NCBI GenBank assembly: GCA_902384525.1
Contig: CABMCA010000064.1
Span: 1-43,107 of the forward strand
Source: an uncultured archaeon
GTDB taxonomy: Archaea > Halobacteriota > Methanosarcinia > Methanosarcinales > Methanoperedenaceae
Direction of reading: 5' to 3'
Length of the DNA: 43,107 nt
Below the pieces are notes generated by a model. That model was given only the letters and a program-made list of their open reading frames with translations, was not told where the DNA came from and did no database searches. Shown one piece after another: positions 15,186 through 24,400 of the stretch (its first letter is position 1; each line of letters starts with the position of its first letter). The translations under genes were made by a program, and so were the position numbers.

Positions 15186-18100
15186 TCTGCACAACAAAAA
15201 CAGCCCCGCCTTCAGGATTATCTTCAACCCAGATCCTGCCATTATGAAGTTGAAGAATTCGTACTGCTATTGCAAGACCCAATCCTGAACCCTTTACGCC
15301 CTTCTTTTCATTTCTGTTGAATCTTTCAAAAATGAGTTTCTTTTCCGCATCTTGTATTCCTTCCCCAAAGTCTATGATCCTTACCGAACAGAAATTTGCC
15401 TCTTCTATGCCCTTCACCACTATTCTTTTTCCTTGCGGGGCATATTTTATGGCATTTATTATAATGTTTGTAAAAATATCTTCGATGATTTTGTTAGCTT
15501 TAACAGGCAATCTGGTTTTCATGTTATTTTCAATACTCATTCCTGCATTTACAGCAAGCGGTGTAAGATTTTCAATAACCTCTGTAACAACAATTTTCAA
15601 ATCCTGATCCTCATATCCAATAGATTCCAGACTCTTAAGTTTCGAAAGTTTTGTGGCATTATCAATAAGCTCCATTCCTTTGACAAGATTTCGTTTAATT
15701 GTCTCGAGATGAGATTTTTTCCGGGAATTATTCTCATCTTCAAGGAAAAGTTCAACATATCCGTGGGCCACATTAAGAGGATTCATAAGGTCATGGTGCA
15801 TGATATCAGTAAATAATTCCTTCATGCGATTGGATTCTTCAAGTTCCTTATTGTATTTCCTGATAGCTTCTTCAGTATGTTTGCGTTCTGTGATATCTAT
15901 TATTATTCCCTGGTAATGAGTTATATTTCCATCCTTTTCGCGCTCGATCACTGTCCTGTCGTCGATCCAGCGGACTGCCCCATTTTTTGCTATGATGCGG
16001 TACTCCTGATGGAACCTGTCATCACCGCTCTCTGAATGCGTTCGCACTTCTTTTGATACCCTTTCCAGATCGTCAGGATGAATTATTGTTACATAAAGAA
16101 GAGCCCCTGATAGGAATTCCTCGGCACTGTATCCGAACTGGACCACATTATTTGAGACAAACTCGACAGGCCAGCCTTCCTGTGATCTCCACCTGAAAAG
16201 AACGGTCTGGCTGTTCTCAACTACCAGGTTCGATAGGCGAAGCGCCTCTTCCGAACGCTCTCTTTCTGTGATATCTCTTGCAATTCCCTGTGTCCCTATC
16301 ACTTCCCCTTTTTCATTTCTCAATATCCTGACATTATGAAGGACATTAATTACCTTGCCGCTCTTTGAGATATACCTGTTCTCAAAATCGAATACATCAG
16401 TGCCATTTTCAATCATTTCCCGGAATTTCTGGAAGGATTTCTCCCTATCATCAGGATATACCCATTTTGACCAGTGATGACCGATCACTTCTTCTGGCGA
16501 AGCTTCTAATATCCGCAATCCTGCATCATTCATGAAGACATGTTTGCGGTTTTTATCCGTCATATAAATGATATCCGTAGTCAGCTCGACGAGATTCCTG
16601 TATTTCTCTTCAGATTCCTTGATGAGTTTCTCTGTCCTCTTTTGCTCGGTGATATCCTTCAGTATTCCCATGCTGGCAACTCTGCCTTGATATGTCACAA
16701 TCCCCACGCTCATATCGACCAGGGTCTTTTCCCCATCTTTACGCAGCAAGTGGAATTCGTATTCTGGGGAAATGTCTTCCCCTCTCTGCCTCCGGTAATA
16801 TCGGTCATGGACCATTTCCAGATCCTCTGGTGCAACAAGGTTGTGAAAATCCATGCCGATAATTTCCTCAATACTATAGCCTGTCATCTCTGCGATTGCC
16901 TTGTTTACAAATACCATTTTTGCATCCTGGATAACAAACACTCCCTCCTGGATGCTCTCAATCAACAGGCGGTATTTTTCTTCTGATTGTTTGAGCTCTT
17001 CCTCCATACGCTTGCGTTCTGTAATATCGCGTACATATTCGATTACACCATTCATCTGTCCGGTAATCATATCTTTAAGAGGATAGCTGTAAATTTCCGC
17101 CCATCCCACTTGCTTTCCCCCGGGTCCATGTCTGGGGACTTCTTTATGAGCTGCTTTACCGGTTTTGAGCGTTTCCCAGGCAGGGCAAAGCTCACACCGC
17201 TCCTTCCTGTTATGATATGCTTCATAGCATTTCTTCCCAACAAGCGGCATCGAATGCATATACCAGCTTTCAGTCATCTTGTTGACGCTGATAATGTTCA
17301 TATCACTGTCAATTATGCCTATACTGTCCTGGATGCTTGCGAAAATAGTTTCCAGGAATCGTTCCCCCTCACGAAGCTTATCTTCAGCACGTTTTCGCTC
17401 GGTGATATCCCGGACGATACATATATGCCCGTTGTAATTTCCGTTCTCATCCCACAGACCCGTGGCCATGACTTCCGTAGGGACTGTCCCGCCATCTTTC
17501 TTGAGTCCAGGGACTTCTCCTTTGAATACCCCCGTATCCTTATTATGCAACGTATCTTCTAAACCTTTTTCGACTACAGTTATTAAATCGGAATGGGTGA
17601 TTTTCCGCCAGGTCTCCCCGATAAAATCTTCCTGGGAATAACCGAATATTCTTGCATATGCTTCATTTACGTAGATATACCGGTCTTTTTCATCGCATAT
17701 GGTAATGCCGTCGGTACTGCTGGCCATAGCTTTTAGAAGACGGTTCTTTTCATATTCATCACGCTTGCGCTCGGTGATGTCTGCTATTGCCGCAACCGCT
17801 CCGGAATATTTTCCGTTCTCATCAGTAATGGGGGATGTTTCTAAACTTGTATATATCCTTGTTCCGTCTTTTCGGATAAATTCAAAATCGTGTTGTTCTT
17901 TGACCCCTTGCGAACGTCGCTCCAGATAGTGCGTTGCATTTTTTCTCCCCTGTTCATCCATAAAAGAAAACAAATGCATTCCCAGCATCTCATCAACTGT
18001 ATACCCGAGCATCCGTGCCATACTTGGATTTACAAAAGTAGTGTTCGCATCTTTGTCAAGTACCCAGATACCTTCCATCAATGTCTCGACCAGTCTGCGA

Positions 18101-18996
18101 TATTTCTCCTCGCTTTCGCGCAGGGTATGTTCCATGCGCTTTTGTCCTGTTATTTCCCTGACTACCTTTATTCCTGCTATGATTTTCCCGTTAGAATCTC
18201 TCAAAGGAGATGAAGTAAGTTCAAAATAAAAATCTCCTTTGTCAGTGTCAACTTTTCTTTCCGACCTGTGGATCTTCCCATCTATGAAGGTTCTTTTAAC
18301 CGGGCAATCACCACATATTTCATCTCTGCCTCCATATACTTTGTAACAAATTTCACCTGTCCTGTCCCCGTATAGATCATTTTGAATCTGGTTCTGGTAT
18401 ATTATTTTATAATCAGTATCCTGGATTATTATACCATCACCCAAAGCTGCAATGATAGCTTCGGATTTGTTTTTTTCTTCCTGCGCCTTTACAAGAGCTG
18501 CATTTAATGCCACCTCATTTCGCTTACTCTGTGAAATATCCCTTATAATCGCAAGAAGTACCTTACGACCTTTCAATTCCATTATATCTGCATTGAGCAA
18601 TGCATAATATTCCGATCCGTCTTTACGTTTCAACCTGCCTTCCCAATCCCTCACCCTCCCTTTTTCTCTTAAGGAGTTTAGTAAAAGCCTTCGTTCTTCC
18701 GGATCAGCATAGGTTGCTCCAACACCAATTTCCCTGTACTCATTGAGGGAAAAGCCGCTCATTTCCTGCATATTTTTATTGGCATCAAAAATATTTCCAT
18801 CAAGGTCAGCTATACCTATACCCACGGGAGCCGAATCAAATAATAAACGATACTTCGCCTCTGATTCACTGAGGGCTTTAATCACTTTTTTCCGTTCAAT
18901 ATCAGCGTTTTCAAGTTTACCCAGGCGTTCTTTTAAACTTTCAAGTTCCTTGATTAACTGGTCTTTCGTTTTTCCTTTCATTTTCACCCGAAACAT
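15172..18996 (-). CDS. Cytoplasmic histidine kinase with eight PAS domains
   Basis: A 1274-residue sensor kinase without membrane segments. After a short N-terminal coiled coil, eight PAS/PAC units follow at about 125-residue spacing; most end in a DITERKR-type motif. The second (CYKVYGGRDEICGDCP) and fifth (CYEAYHNRKERCELCP) carry matching cysteine clusters that could bind a metal or sense redox state. The kinase core has an H-box MHHDLMNPL with His1068 the likely phosphorylation site, N-box Asn1181 in IIINAIKYAP, DFGEGI at 1209-1214 and GSGLGLA at 1236-1242. No receiver domain or partner regulator is nearby. The ATG at 18981 (MKGKTKDQL) follows a GGGTGA and may be the true start. It begins 10 bases after the leuB stop. 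Confidence 0.93.
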   Translation of the reverse strand: MFRVKMKGKTKDQLIKELESLKERLGKLENADIERKKVIKALSESEAKYRLLFDSAPVGIGIADLDGNIFDANKNMQEMSGFSLNEYREIGVGATYADPEERRLLLNSLREKGRVRDWEGRLKRKDGSEYYALLNADIMELKGRKVLLAIIRDISQSKRNEVALNAALVKAQEEKNKSEAIIAALGDGIIIQDTDYKIIYQNQIQNDLYGDRTGEICYKVYGGRDEICGDCPVKRTFIDGKIHRSERKVDTDKGDFYFELTSSPLRDSNGKIIAGIKVVREITGQKRMEHTLRESEEKYRRLVETLMEGIWVLDKDANTTFVNPSMARMLGYTVDEMLGMHLFSFMDEQGRKNATHYLERRSQGVKEQHDFEFIRKDGTRIYTSLETSPITDENGKYSGAVAAIADITERKRDEYEKNRLLKAMASSTDGITICDEKDRYIYVNEAYARIFGYSQEDFIGETWRKITHSDLITVVEKGLEDTLHNKDTGVFKGEVPGLKKDGGTVPTEVMATGLWDENGNYNGHICIVRDITERKRAEDKLREGERFLETIFASIQDSIGIIDSDMNIISVNKMTESWYMHSMPLVGKKCYEAYHNRKERCELCPAWETLKTGKAAHKEVPRHGPGGKQVGWAEIYSYPLKDMITGQMNGVIEYVRDITERKRMEEELKQSEEKYRLLIESIQEGVFVIQDAKMVFVNKAIAEMTGYSIEEIIGMDFHNLVAPEDLEMVHDRYYRRQRGEDISPEYEFHLLRKDGEKTLVDMSVGIVTYQGRVASMGILKDITEQKRTEKLIKESEEKYRNLVELTTDIIYMTDKNRKHVFMNDAGLRILEASPEEVIGHHWSKWVYPDDREKSFQKFREMIENGTDVFDFENRYISKSGKVINVLHNVRILRNEKGEVIGTQGIARDITERERSEEALRLSNLVVENSQTVLFRWRSQEGWPVEFVSNNVVQFGYSAEEFLSGALLYVTIIHPDDLERVSKEVRTHSESGDDRFHQEYRIIAKNGAVRWIDDRTVIEREKDGNITHYQGIIIDITERKHTEEAIRKYNKELEESNRMKELFTDIMHHDLMNPLNVAHGYVELFLEDENNSRKKSHLETIKRNLVKGMELIDNATKLSKLKSLESIGYEDQDLKIVVTEVIENLTPLAVNAGMSIENNMKTRLPVKANKIIEDIFTNIIINAIKYAPQGKRIVVKGIEEANFCSVRIIDFGEGIQDAEKKLIFERFNRNEKKGVKGSGLGLAIAVRILQLHNGRIWVEDNPEGGAVFVVQIPKS

Positions 18997-19006
18997 ACAT
19001 GTTTTT

Positions 19007-19990
19007 TCATCTAATCAATTTTGTTATTGCATTTGAAACATCAAAAGTAGAATATGAGCCTCCAAGGTCAGGGGTAATGATAGCATTATCAAGAACATTG
19101 TTTACAGCCTGGCCTATTGTTTTTGCTTCCGCGTTAAAGCCTGCCCATTCAAGCATCATCTTGACGCTCAGTATGGCTGCTATCGGATTAGCGATACCTT
19201 TTCCGGCAATATCGGGAGCGCTGCCATGTATGGGTTCAAAAAGCGCATATTTATCGCCAATATTGGCGCTGGGGCATAGACCCAGGCCACCTGCCATTGC
19301 CGCAGCTTCATCGCTAAGTATATCCCCGAAAAGATTTGTGGTCACTATCACATCATATTTCTCCGGGTGCAGGATCATATCATATGCCATGGCATCTACA
19401 AACATTTCATTATATCTTATGTCATTTTTTTTCGCAACACCTGTGCAGACATCACGGAAAAACGAATCGGATTTCAAAACATTTGCTTTATGGACTATTG
19501 TTAACTGCTTTTTCCTCATCTTTGCAATCTTGCATGCTTTTTCTGCGATCCTCGTGCTGCCCTTGCGTGTAATTATTCTTGTGGAATATGCAACATCCTC
19601 ATGCAGTTCCTCGACACCTGAGTACATCCCTTCCGTATTTTCCCTTACTATCACAAAATCAAATTTCTTTGCACAGGGCAATTTAACTTTTTCAAGAGGT
19701 GTGAATGGACGGATATTTGCATACAGGTCAAGTTCTTTTCGCATTCGTACAAGAACGCTCTTGTAATTGGGATCAGGTACAGTTGTAATAGCTCCGAAAA
19801 GAACGCAATCGCACTGCCTGATGAGAGCGATATCATCATCTGTAATAGCACTTCCCGTTTTTTCCCATTTGCCAAAACCAATCTCAAGAGGAACTTTCTC
19901 TATATCAAGGCCAAAAACATCAAGTACTGATAATGCCGCAGGTAAGACTTCTTTCCCGATACCATCACCAGGGATAATTGCGACTTTCAT
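19007..19990 (-). CDS. leuB: 3-isopropylmalate dehydrogenase (or homoisocitrate-type relative)
   Basis: A 327-residue NAD-dependent beta-decarboxylating dehydrogenase. The protein begins [22 protein letters not shown] and has RENTEGMYSGVEE near residues 127-139, the catalytic region NEMFVDAMAYDMILHPEKYD, TTNLFGDILSDEAAAMAGGLG and the nucleotide-binding EPIHGSAPDIAGKGIANPIA. The size fits archaeal LeuB and the coenzyme B-pathway paralogue AksF; the nearby leuD-type gene fits either pathway, so leucine versus 2-oxosuberate synthesis cannot be settled from sequence alone. Its start overlaps the end of the unknown gene upstream by 26 bases. Confidence 0.88.
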   Translation of the reverse strand: MKVAIIPGDGIGKEVLPAALSVLDVFGLDIEKVPLEIGFGKWEKTGSAITDDDIALIRQCDCVLFGAITTVPDPNYKSVLVRMRKELDLYANIRPFTPLEKVKLPCAKKFDFVIVRENTEGMYSGVEELHEDVAYSTRIITRKGSTRIAEKACKIAKMRKKQLTIVHKANVLKSDSFFRDVCTGVAKKNDIRYNEMFVDAMAYDMILHPEKYDVIVTTNLFGDILSDEAAAMAGGLGLCPSANIGDKYALFEPIHGSAPDIAGKGIANPIAAILSVKMMLEWAGFNAEAKTIGQAVNNVLDNAIITPDLGGSYSTFDVSNAITKLIR

Positions 19991-20870
19991 GTTTTTTCTG
20001 GTTGTTCATTATATTTTTTTCCTTATTTTCAATATTACCGTTAATTATTCTTACAAGCATCCTGATAGCATCCACGATATCGTATTCAGATGCTCCCCAG
20101 TGAACCACGGCGCCATCAATGCCATTAAGGTTCACCATACCTGATTTCTTGCTCTGGCAGCATCGAGTGATAAAAGGTTTTGTTGGCAGGTAAAGTTCTG
20201 TTTTAAGCGGACACATATTGATATGCTTATAAGTCAAGTTGGGGTAGCGAAGCTCAAATATCTGTTTTGATATATCACATCCCACAAGCATGGAATTATT
20301 TTCGATATCGGTATCCGTATCAAGGTATTTTCCTTTAAGTTCAGAAGCATGACAGGGAAATACTACTTTTTCACCCTCGAACTGGCGAAGGTCAATGAGT
20401 TTTGTCGAAAAACGAATATTCAATTCCCCCAGTATACCGCTTCTTACAAGTCTCTGGATGGCAAAGTCAAGCCAGGGTGGTTCGGGTGGTACGATATCAA
20501 TTATCTCTATTTCCATTACCTCATGCAGGCTCGGATCCTGGATAAAAGTCGTATGCCTGTCCATGCCCTCAAAAATAACAGTATTTACGGCGCCTTTACA
20601 TAAGGGAAGAGCGCATTCGATGAGCTTGGTCCTGTCATGGGAATCAAGTTTTTCCTTCAATTTAGTTATCTCTTTTCCACGAGCAATCAACTCAAGTGAG
20701 ATAAGTTTTCTTAACAGTCCCTCACCTTCACTTTTCACCTTATATATTTCGTAACCTGATGGAAGTTCGGCGATCAGGTATTCCGTAGTAAAATATATAG
20801 GCCCCCCGATCCTTCCTGTCGGATCTGTCCTGGTCATACCCACGCTTTTATAATCAGCCGGGAATATCAA
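19965..20870 (-). CDS. Conserved unknown protein between leuD and leuB
   Basis: A 301-residue soluble protein with no domain I recognise. It has several well-spaced cysteines (CALPLCKG near 137-144, [27 protein letters not shown] and [10 protein letters not shown]), which suggests metal or cofactor binding. There is a central [17 protein letters not shown] segment and an ending rich in Asn and Lys. It overlaps leuD by four bases and leuB by 26, so the three genes are one translational unit. I believe homologues accompany leu genes in other Methanosarcinales, but I cannot check this. A role in isopropylmalate or 2-oxoacid metabolism is inference from position only. Confidence 0.8.
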   Translation of the reverse strand: MIFPADYKSVGMTRTDPTGRIGGPIYFTTEYLIAELPSGYEIYKVKSEGEGLLRKLISLELIARGKEITKLKEKLDSHDRTKLIECALPLCKGAVNTVIFEGMDRHTTFIQDPSLHEVMEIEIIDIVPPEPPWLDFAIQRLVRSGILGELNIRFSTKLIDLRQFEGEKVVFPCHASELKGKYLDTDTDIENNSMLVGCDISKQIFELRYPNLTYKHINMCPLKTELYLPTKPFITRCCQSKKSGMVNLNGIDGAVVHWGASEYDIVDAIRMLVRIINGNIENKEKNIMNNQKKHESRNYPW

Positions 20871-21358
20871 GTATTCACCTTTTTCCGATGTTCAACAAGC
20901 CCGCCATCAGCAAGTATATCGCGCAGGAAATCCGGGAGTTTTGTGGCAGGGTATGTTTTTCCATTATTTTTCACAATCCCTTTCTCAAGGTCGATCTCTA
21001 TATTGTCTCCCTCTTTGCAATCAATCCTTGCTTCAATAATAGGCAATCCTACATTTATTGCATTCCTGAAAAATATCCGGGCGAACGATTCAGCTACGAT
21101 ACACGCTATGCCTGCATGTTTTAAAGCCAGCGGCGCCTGTTCCCTGGATGAGCCGCATCCGAAATTCTTTCCGGCAACGATTATGTCGCCTTTTCGGACT
21201 TTTTGTGAGAATAACGGATCGATCCCTTCCATAACATGGGATGCGAACACACTCATATCAGTCGTGCGCAGGTATTTACCGGGAATTATAACATCAGTAT
21301 CGACATTATCACCGAATTTCCAGGCTTTTCCCGATATAATATTGTTTTTGCCAATCAT
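20867..21358 (-). CDS. leuD: 3-isopropylmalate dehydratase small subunit (aconitase swivel)
   Basis: A 163-residue swivelling-domain subunit of the aconitase-family isomerase. Motifs are [19 protein letters not shown] near 17-35, [18 protein letters not shown] near 63-80 and [27 protein letters not shown] is the substrate-specificity loop that separates LeuD from the homoaconitase HacB; a loop of the YLRT type is found in enzymes that can act on several homologues. The large subunit, leuC, is not in the window. It is the first gene of leuD, unknown, leuB on the minus strand. Confidence 0.92.
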   Translation of the reverse strand: MIGKNNIISGKAWKFGDNVDTDVIIPGKYLRTTDMSVFASHVMEGIDPLFSQKVRKGDIIVAGKNFGCGSSREQAPLALKHAGIACIVAESFARIFFRNAINVGLPIIEARIDCKEGDNIEIDLEKGIVKNNGKTYPATKLPDFLRDILADGGLVEHRKKVNT

Positions 21359-21436
21359 TTACTGACAGTTTATTGTTTACAGCCAATATAATATTTTTGG
21401 TGAACGATCTGATCAATGGCAATGATAAAAAGTAAT

Positions 21437-21471
21437 TAAAAAAGCTTGAAAAGATGATTTCTCATCTTTTC
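21437..21471 (-). terminator. Intrinsic terminator of the subtilase gene
   Basis: A perfect 10-base-pair hairpin (GAAAAGATGA at 21448-21457 and TCATCTTTTC at 21462-21471, four-base loop) is followed on the minus strand by CTTTTTTAATT. The stop codon itself lies in the stem. Confidence 0.6.
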
Positions 21472-24400
21472 TTCCTGGCCAGGAAATAAACCGCAGCCCC
21501 GATGATCACGATTACGATCACTACGATTAGCCATCCGGGGAAACCTGAAACCTGTGCCTTGTCTGGCGCTGTTCCTGCTGCTACTGGCGATGTGGTTGTA
21601 CCTGATATTGTTGAGGGGGTGGTTTTTGCTGTGACTCCTGCTTTTGCAACTATTGCAAATGGTGAGAACGAATCGGTCTTCCCTTCAAAGTATGAGTTGG
21701 TATCGTCTTTTGACAATTCCTTTGTCTCAAGCTGTATCCAGTTGCCGCCATCCCACTTTACCAGAACGATATCGCTGCTTGAAACACTGTTGCTGTTCAT
21801 CCAGGAGTTTTCAACCCTGAATGTGATCAATGCTTCCTTGATGTTCTTTGGTGTTGCAAAGCCCGATGTTCCTACCCAGATATTAACATTCTTATAAACA
21901 AGCCCCTCCGGCTGGGTTTTCACAAGGGTCGATGTACCTTTTAGTACTTCCATCGTCGTGGTAATTATACCATAGCTGGTCCTCCCCGTAATATTTACGA
22001 ACATTACAGGATTCCTGGGATGGGTGAACCTGTAAGATGTGAGAGCATCCTTTGATATCTGCATATCATATTTCTCGATCAGCTCAATATTGGATGTATT
22101 CTCGCCTGATTTTCCGCCGCCTCCACCTCCGCCTCCACCGCCTGATGAAGCAGTTTGTTGTGATGGCGGAGTATAAAGGTTGCCACCTATTGCAAATTCG
22201 CTAAGGTTTGTAAGGTTGGCCCAGACAAAATTATTGACAGTATCTACGCCCGCATCATTTACGAATGAAGGTGAACCCGGGCCGGAAAGTTTTTCCCATT
22301 CAGATGATGTGGTATTCCATCTATATAATCGTAAAGAACTCTCCACAAAAGAGCTTACATCCGCATCCGTATAATTTACTGAGAGAACCACATACGTCAG
22401 ATTATTTCGAATGTCCTGGCTTGCATTTACCAGTACGTATATGCCGGGATTTGTGATATTAAGTTCCAGTGATGAGATATTTACCCGTGATTGTGTAATG
22501 TTTATTGCGCCAAGGCTTGTGTTAGTGGTGAATAAGCGCAGTGTGGTGTTGGATCCGGGAGCATATACTATAGTATCATTATTTGCGTTTGTTTCCACAC
22601 TTGTATTTATTGTCACAAGAACAGTAGCGAATTGTTTTATTTGAGTGATATTCGTATTCCCTGTAGTATCGTTCGCAACTATGGTTATATTAAAGCGGCC
22701 GTATTGTATCGTATCAGTGAAATTGTAATAGAATAAACTGCCGCCGCCAGGATTCATAGGATAATTTATTGAAGTGCCATTTGGATATTTCACGCGTGAA
22801 AAAACTTCACTTGTATTGACTTCACTTCTCAGGTCGTCAGAAGTGATGTTTGCTGTAATATTTACGGGGTTTGTTGCATTCACGAATACTGATGAAACGG
22901 AAACATCCGTTACTGATGGGGGTTTGTTGTCAATTGAAACGTTAACGTACTCGCCGCTGTTGATGTTGCCTGCATTATCGGAAAATGAGACATTAAGGGA
23001 ATAATTACCATCATCTACTGATTTGTCTAATGTTACATTTCCCTTCCAGAAACCGGAATTGTTTGTGAGTACTATTATTCCTGTGTTGTTTATTAAGGAC
23101 ACATTCACGGATGCATTTTTCAGGCCGGATGAAGTGGAATTGACCACAGGATCATTTGCAGAGACATTTAATTCTATGGTGCTGCCTGTTTTTGCTGCAT
23201 TTCCGCGCTGGTAGGAAAACGGGTTGATGGTAACAGTGGGTCTGGTGTTATCAACTATGACTGTTACCTGTGTTGTATCATTTAAGTTGCCTGCATTATC
23301 ATAAGAAGTGATATTTAGATAATATATTCCATCTGAGGTATTCACTATCGCGCTTGAATTCCAGAATCCACTATTATTTGTTAAAACGATATCTCCAAGA
23401 CTGCTATTGATCTGTGAGCCATTAACAGAGATATTTTTGGTTCCTGATAAAATATCCGTACTTGAAAGATTCATAGTGATAGTTGTGCCATTTTTTGCTG
23501 CATATAATCCTGAAGGATAGGCAATTTGAGCATTTGTAATAATAGGGGGTGTCGTATCCACAGTGAAAGACCAACCATAAGAAAGCACGTTTGAAGCGTT
23601 ATCCATCGCATTGATAGATATATTGACAACACCATCAGTATAGGGTGTGGCAGTCATATTTTGAATTCTAAAGCCATTTGAAATAGAAGTATTTGTAAAA
23701 GCCACCGTTAAGTTGCGTATCGACATGATTAAAGAAGTCAGATTTATTCCGGTTCCATAATCAGTAATATTGACAGCAACAGCCGTTGTATTGTTATTGG
23801 CGTAAGAATTATTTGTGGGGAACTCATTGCTTGCTGTCGGAGGAGTGAAGTCCAATGCTCCTGAAATTACAAAAGCGAATGGTTGCGGTCCCTGTGGTAT
23901 ATTTGTTCCATTTACTCTAATTGTGTATAGCCCAACTGATGGGGATACTAATTCAACCTGTTCCACATTATTTCTGTTATCCGGTGCACCATTCCCGTAA
24001 TATGTTCCACCAGGGCCTGTTACAATCAAGTCAAGATTATTAACAAGTGTAACGTTTGCTGATGGAATTGCGGGATAATCAGACCAAACAATCGTTACTC
24101 GCAATGGTTCAGAACTATTTTCAACATAATAATTGGTATTCCAGGACTGAGTAAAGCTTAATCCTGTACTGTTATCATAATATCGCATAAATCGCGGCGA
24201 TTCCGGGAACAGGGAATTTTCGATATCCACACGCCCCCAGCCCTGGGCATAGTCCGGGCGAGTTTGCATTTCCTTTGTTGCTCCTGTTCCATACTGTCCA
24301 GGTGTCATATTATGGGCGCCGTTTATTATTGTTGCTTTAAGAAGCGCAGCGCTTGGATTTATGCTTTCATTCTGGACATAATATTGCCTGGCAAGGGCCG

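Noticed and set aside
15317-18213. Several plus-strand ORFs of 60-190 codons opposite the histidine kinase
   Set aside because: All lie antisense to well-supported PAS and kinase domains and repeat the PAS periodicity; none has a recognisable domain.
22098-22145. Poly-glycine coding repeat in the subtilase as a phase-variable tract
   Set aside because: The codons are mixed (not a pure short repeat), and a Gly-rich linker before the anchor domain is normal for such proteins.
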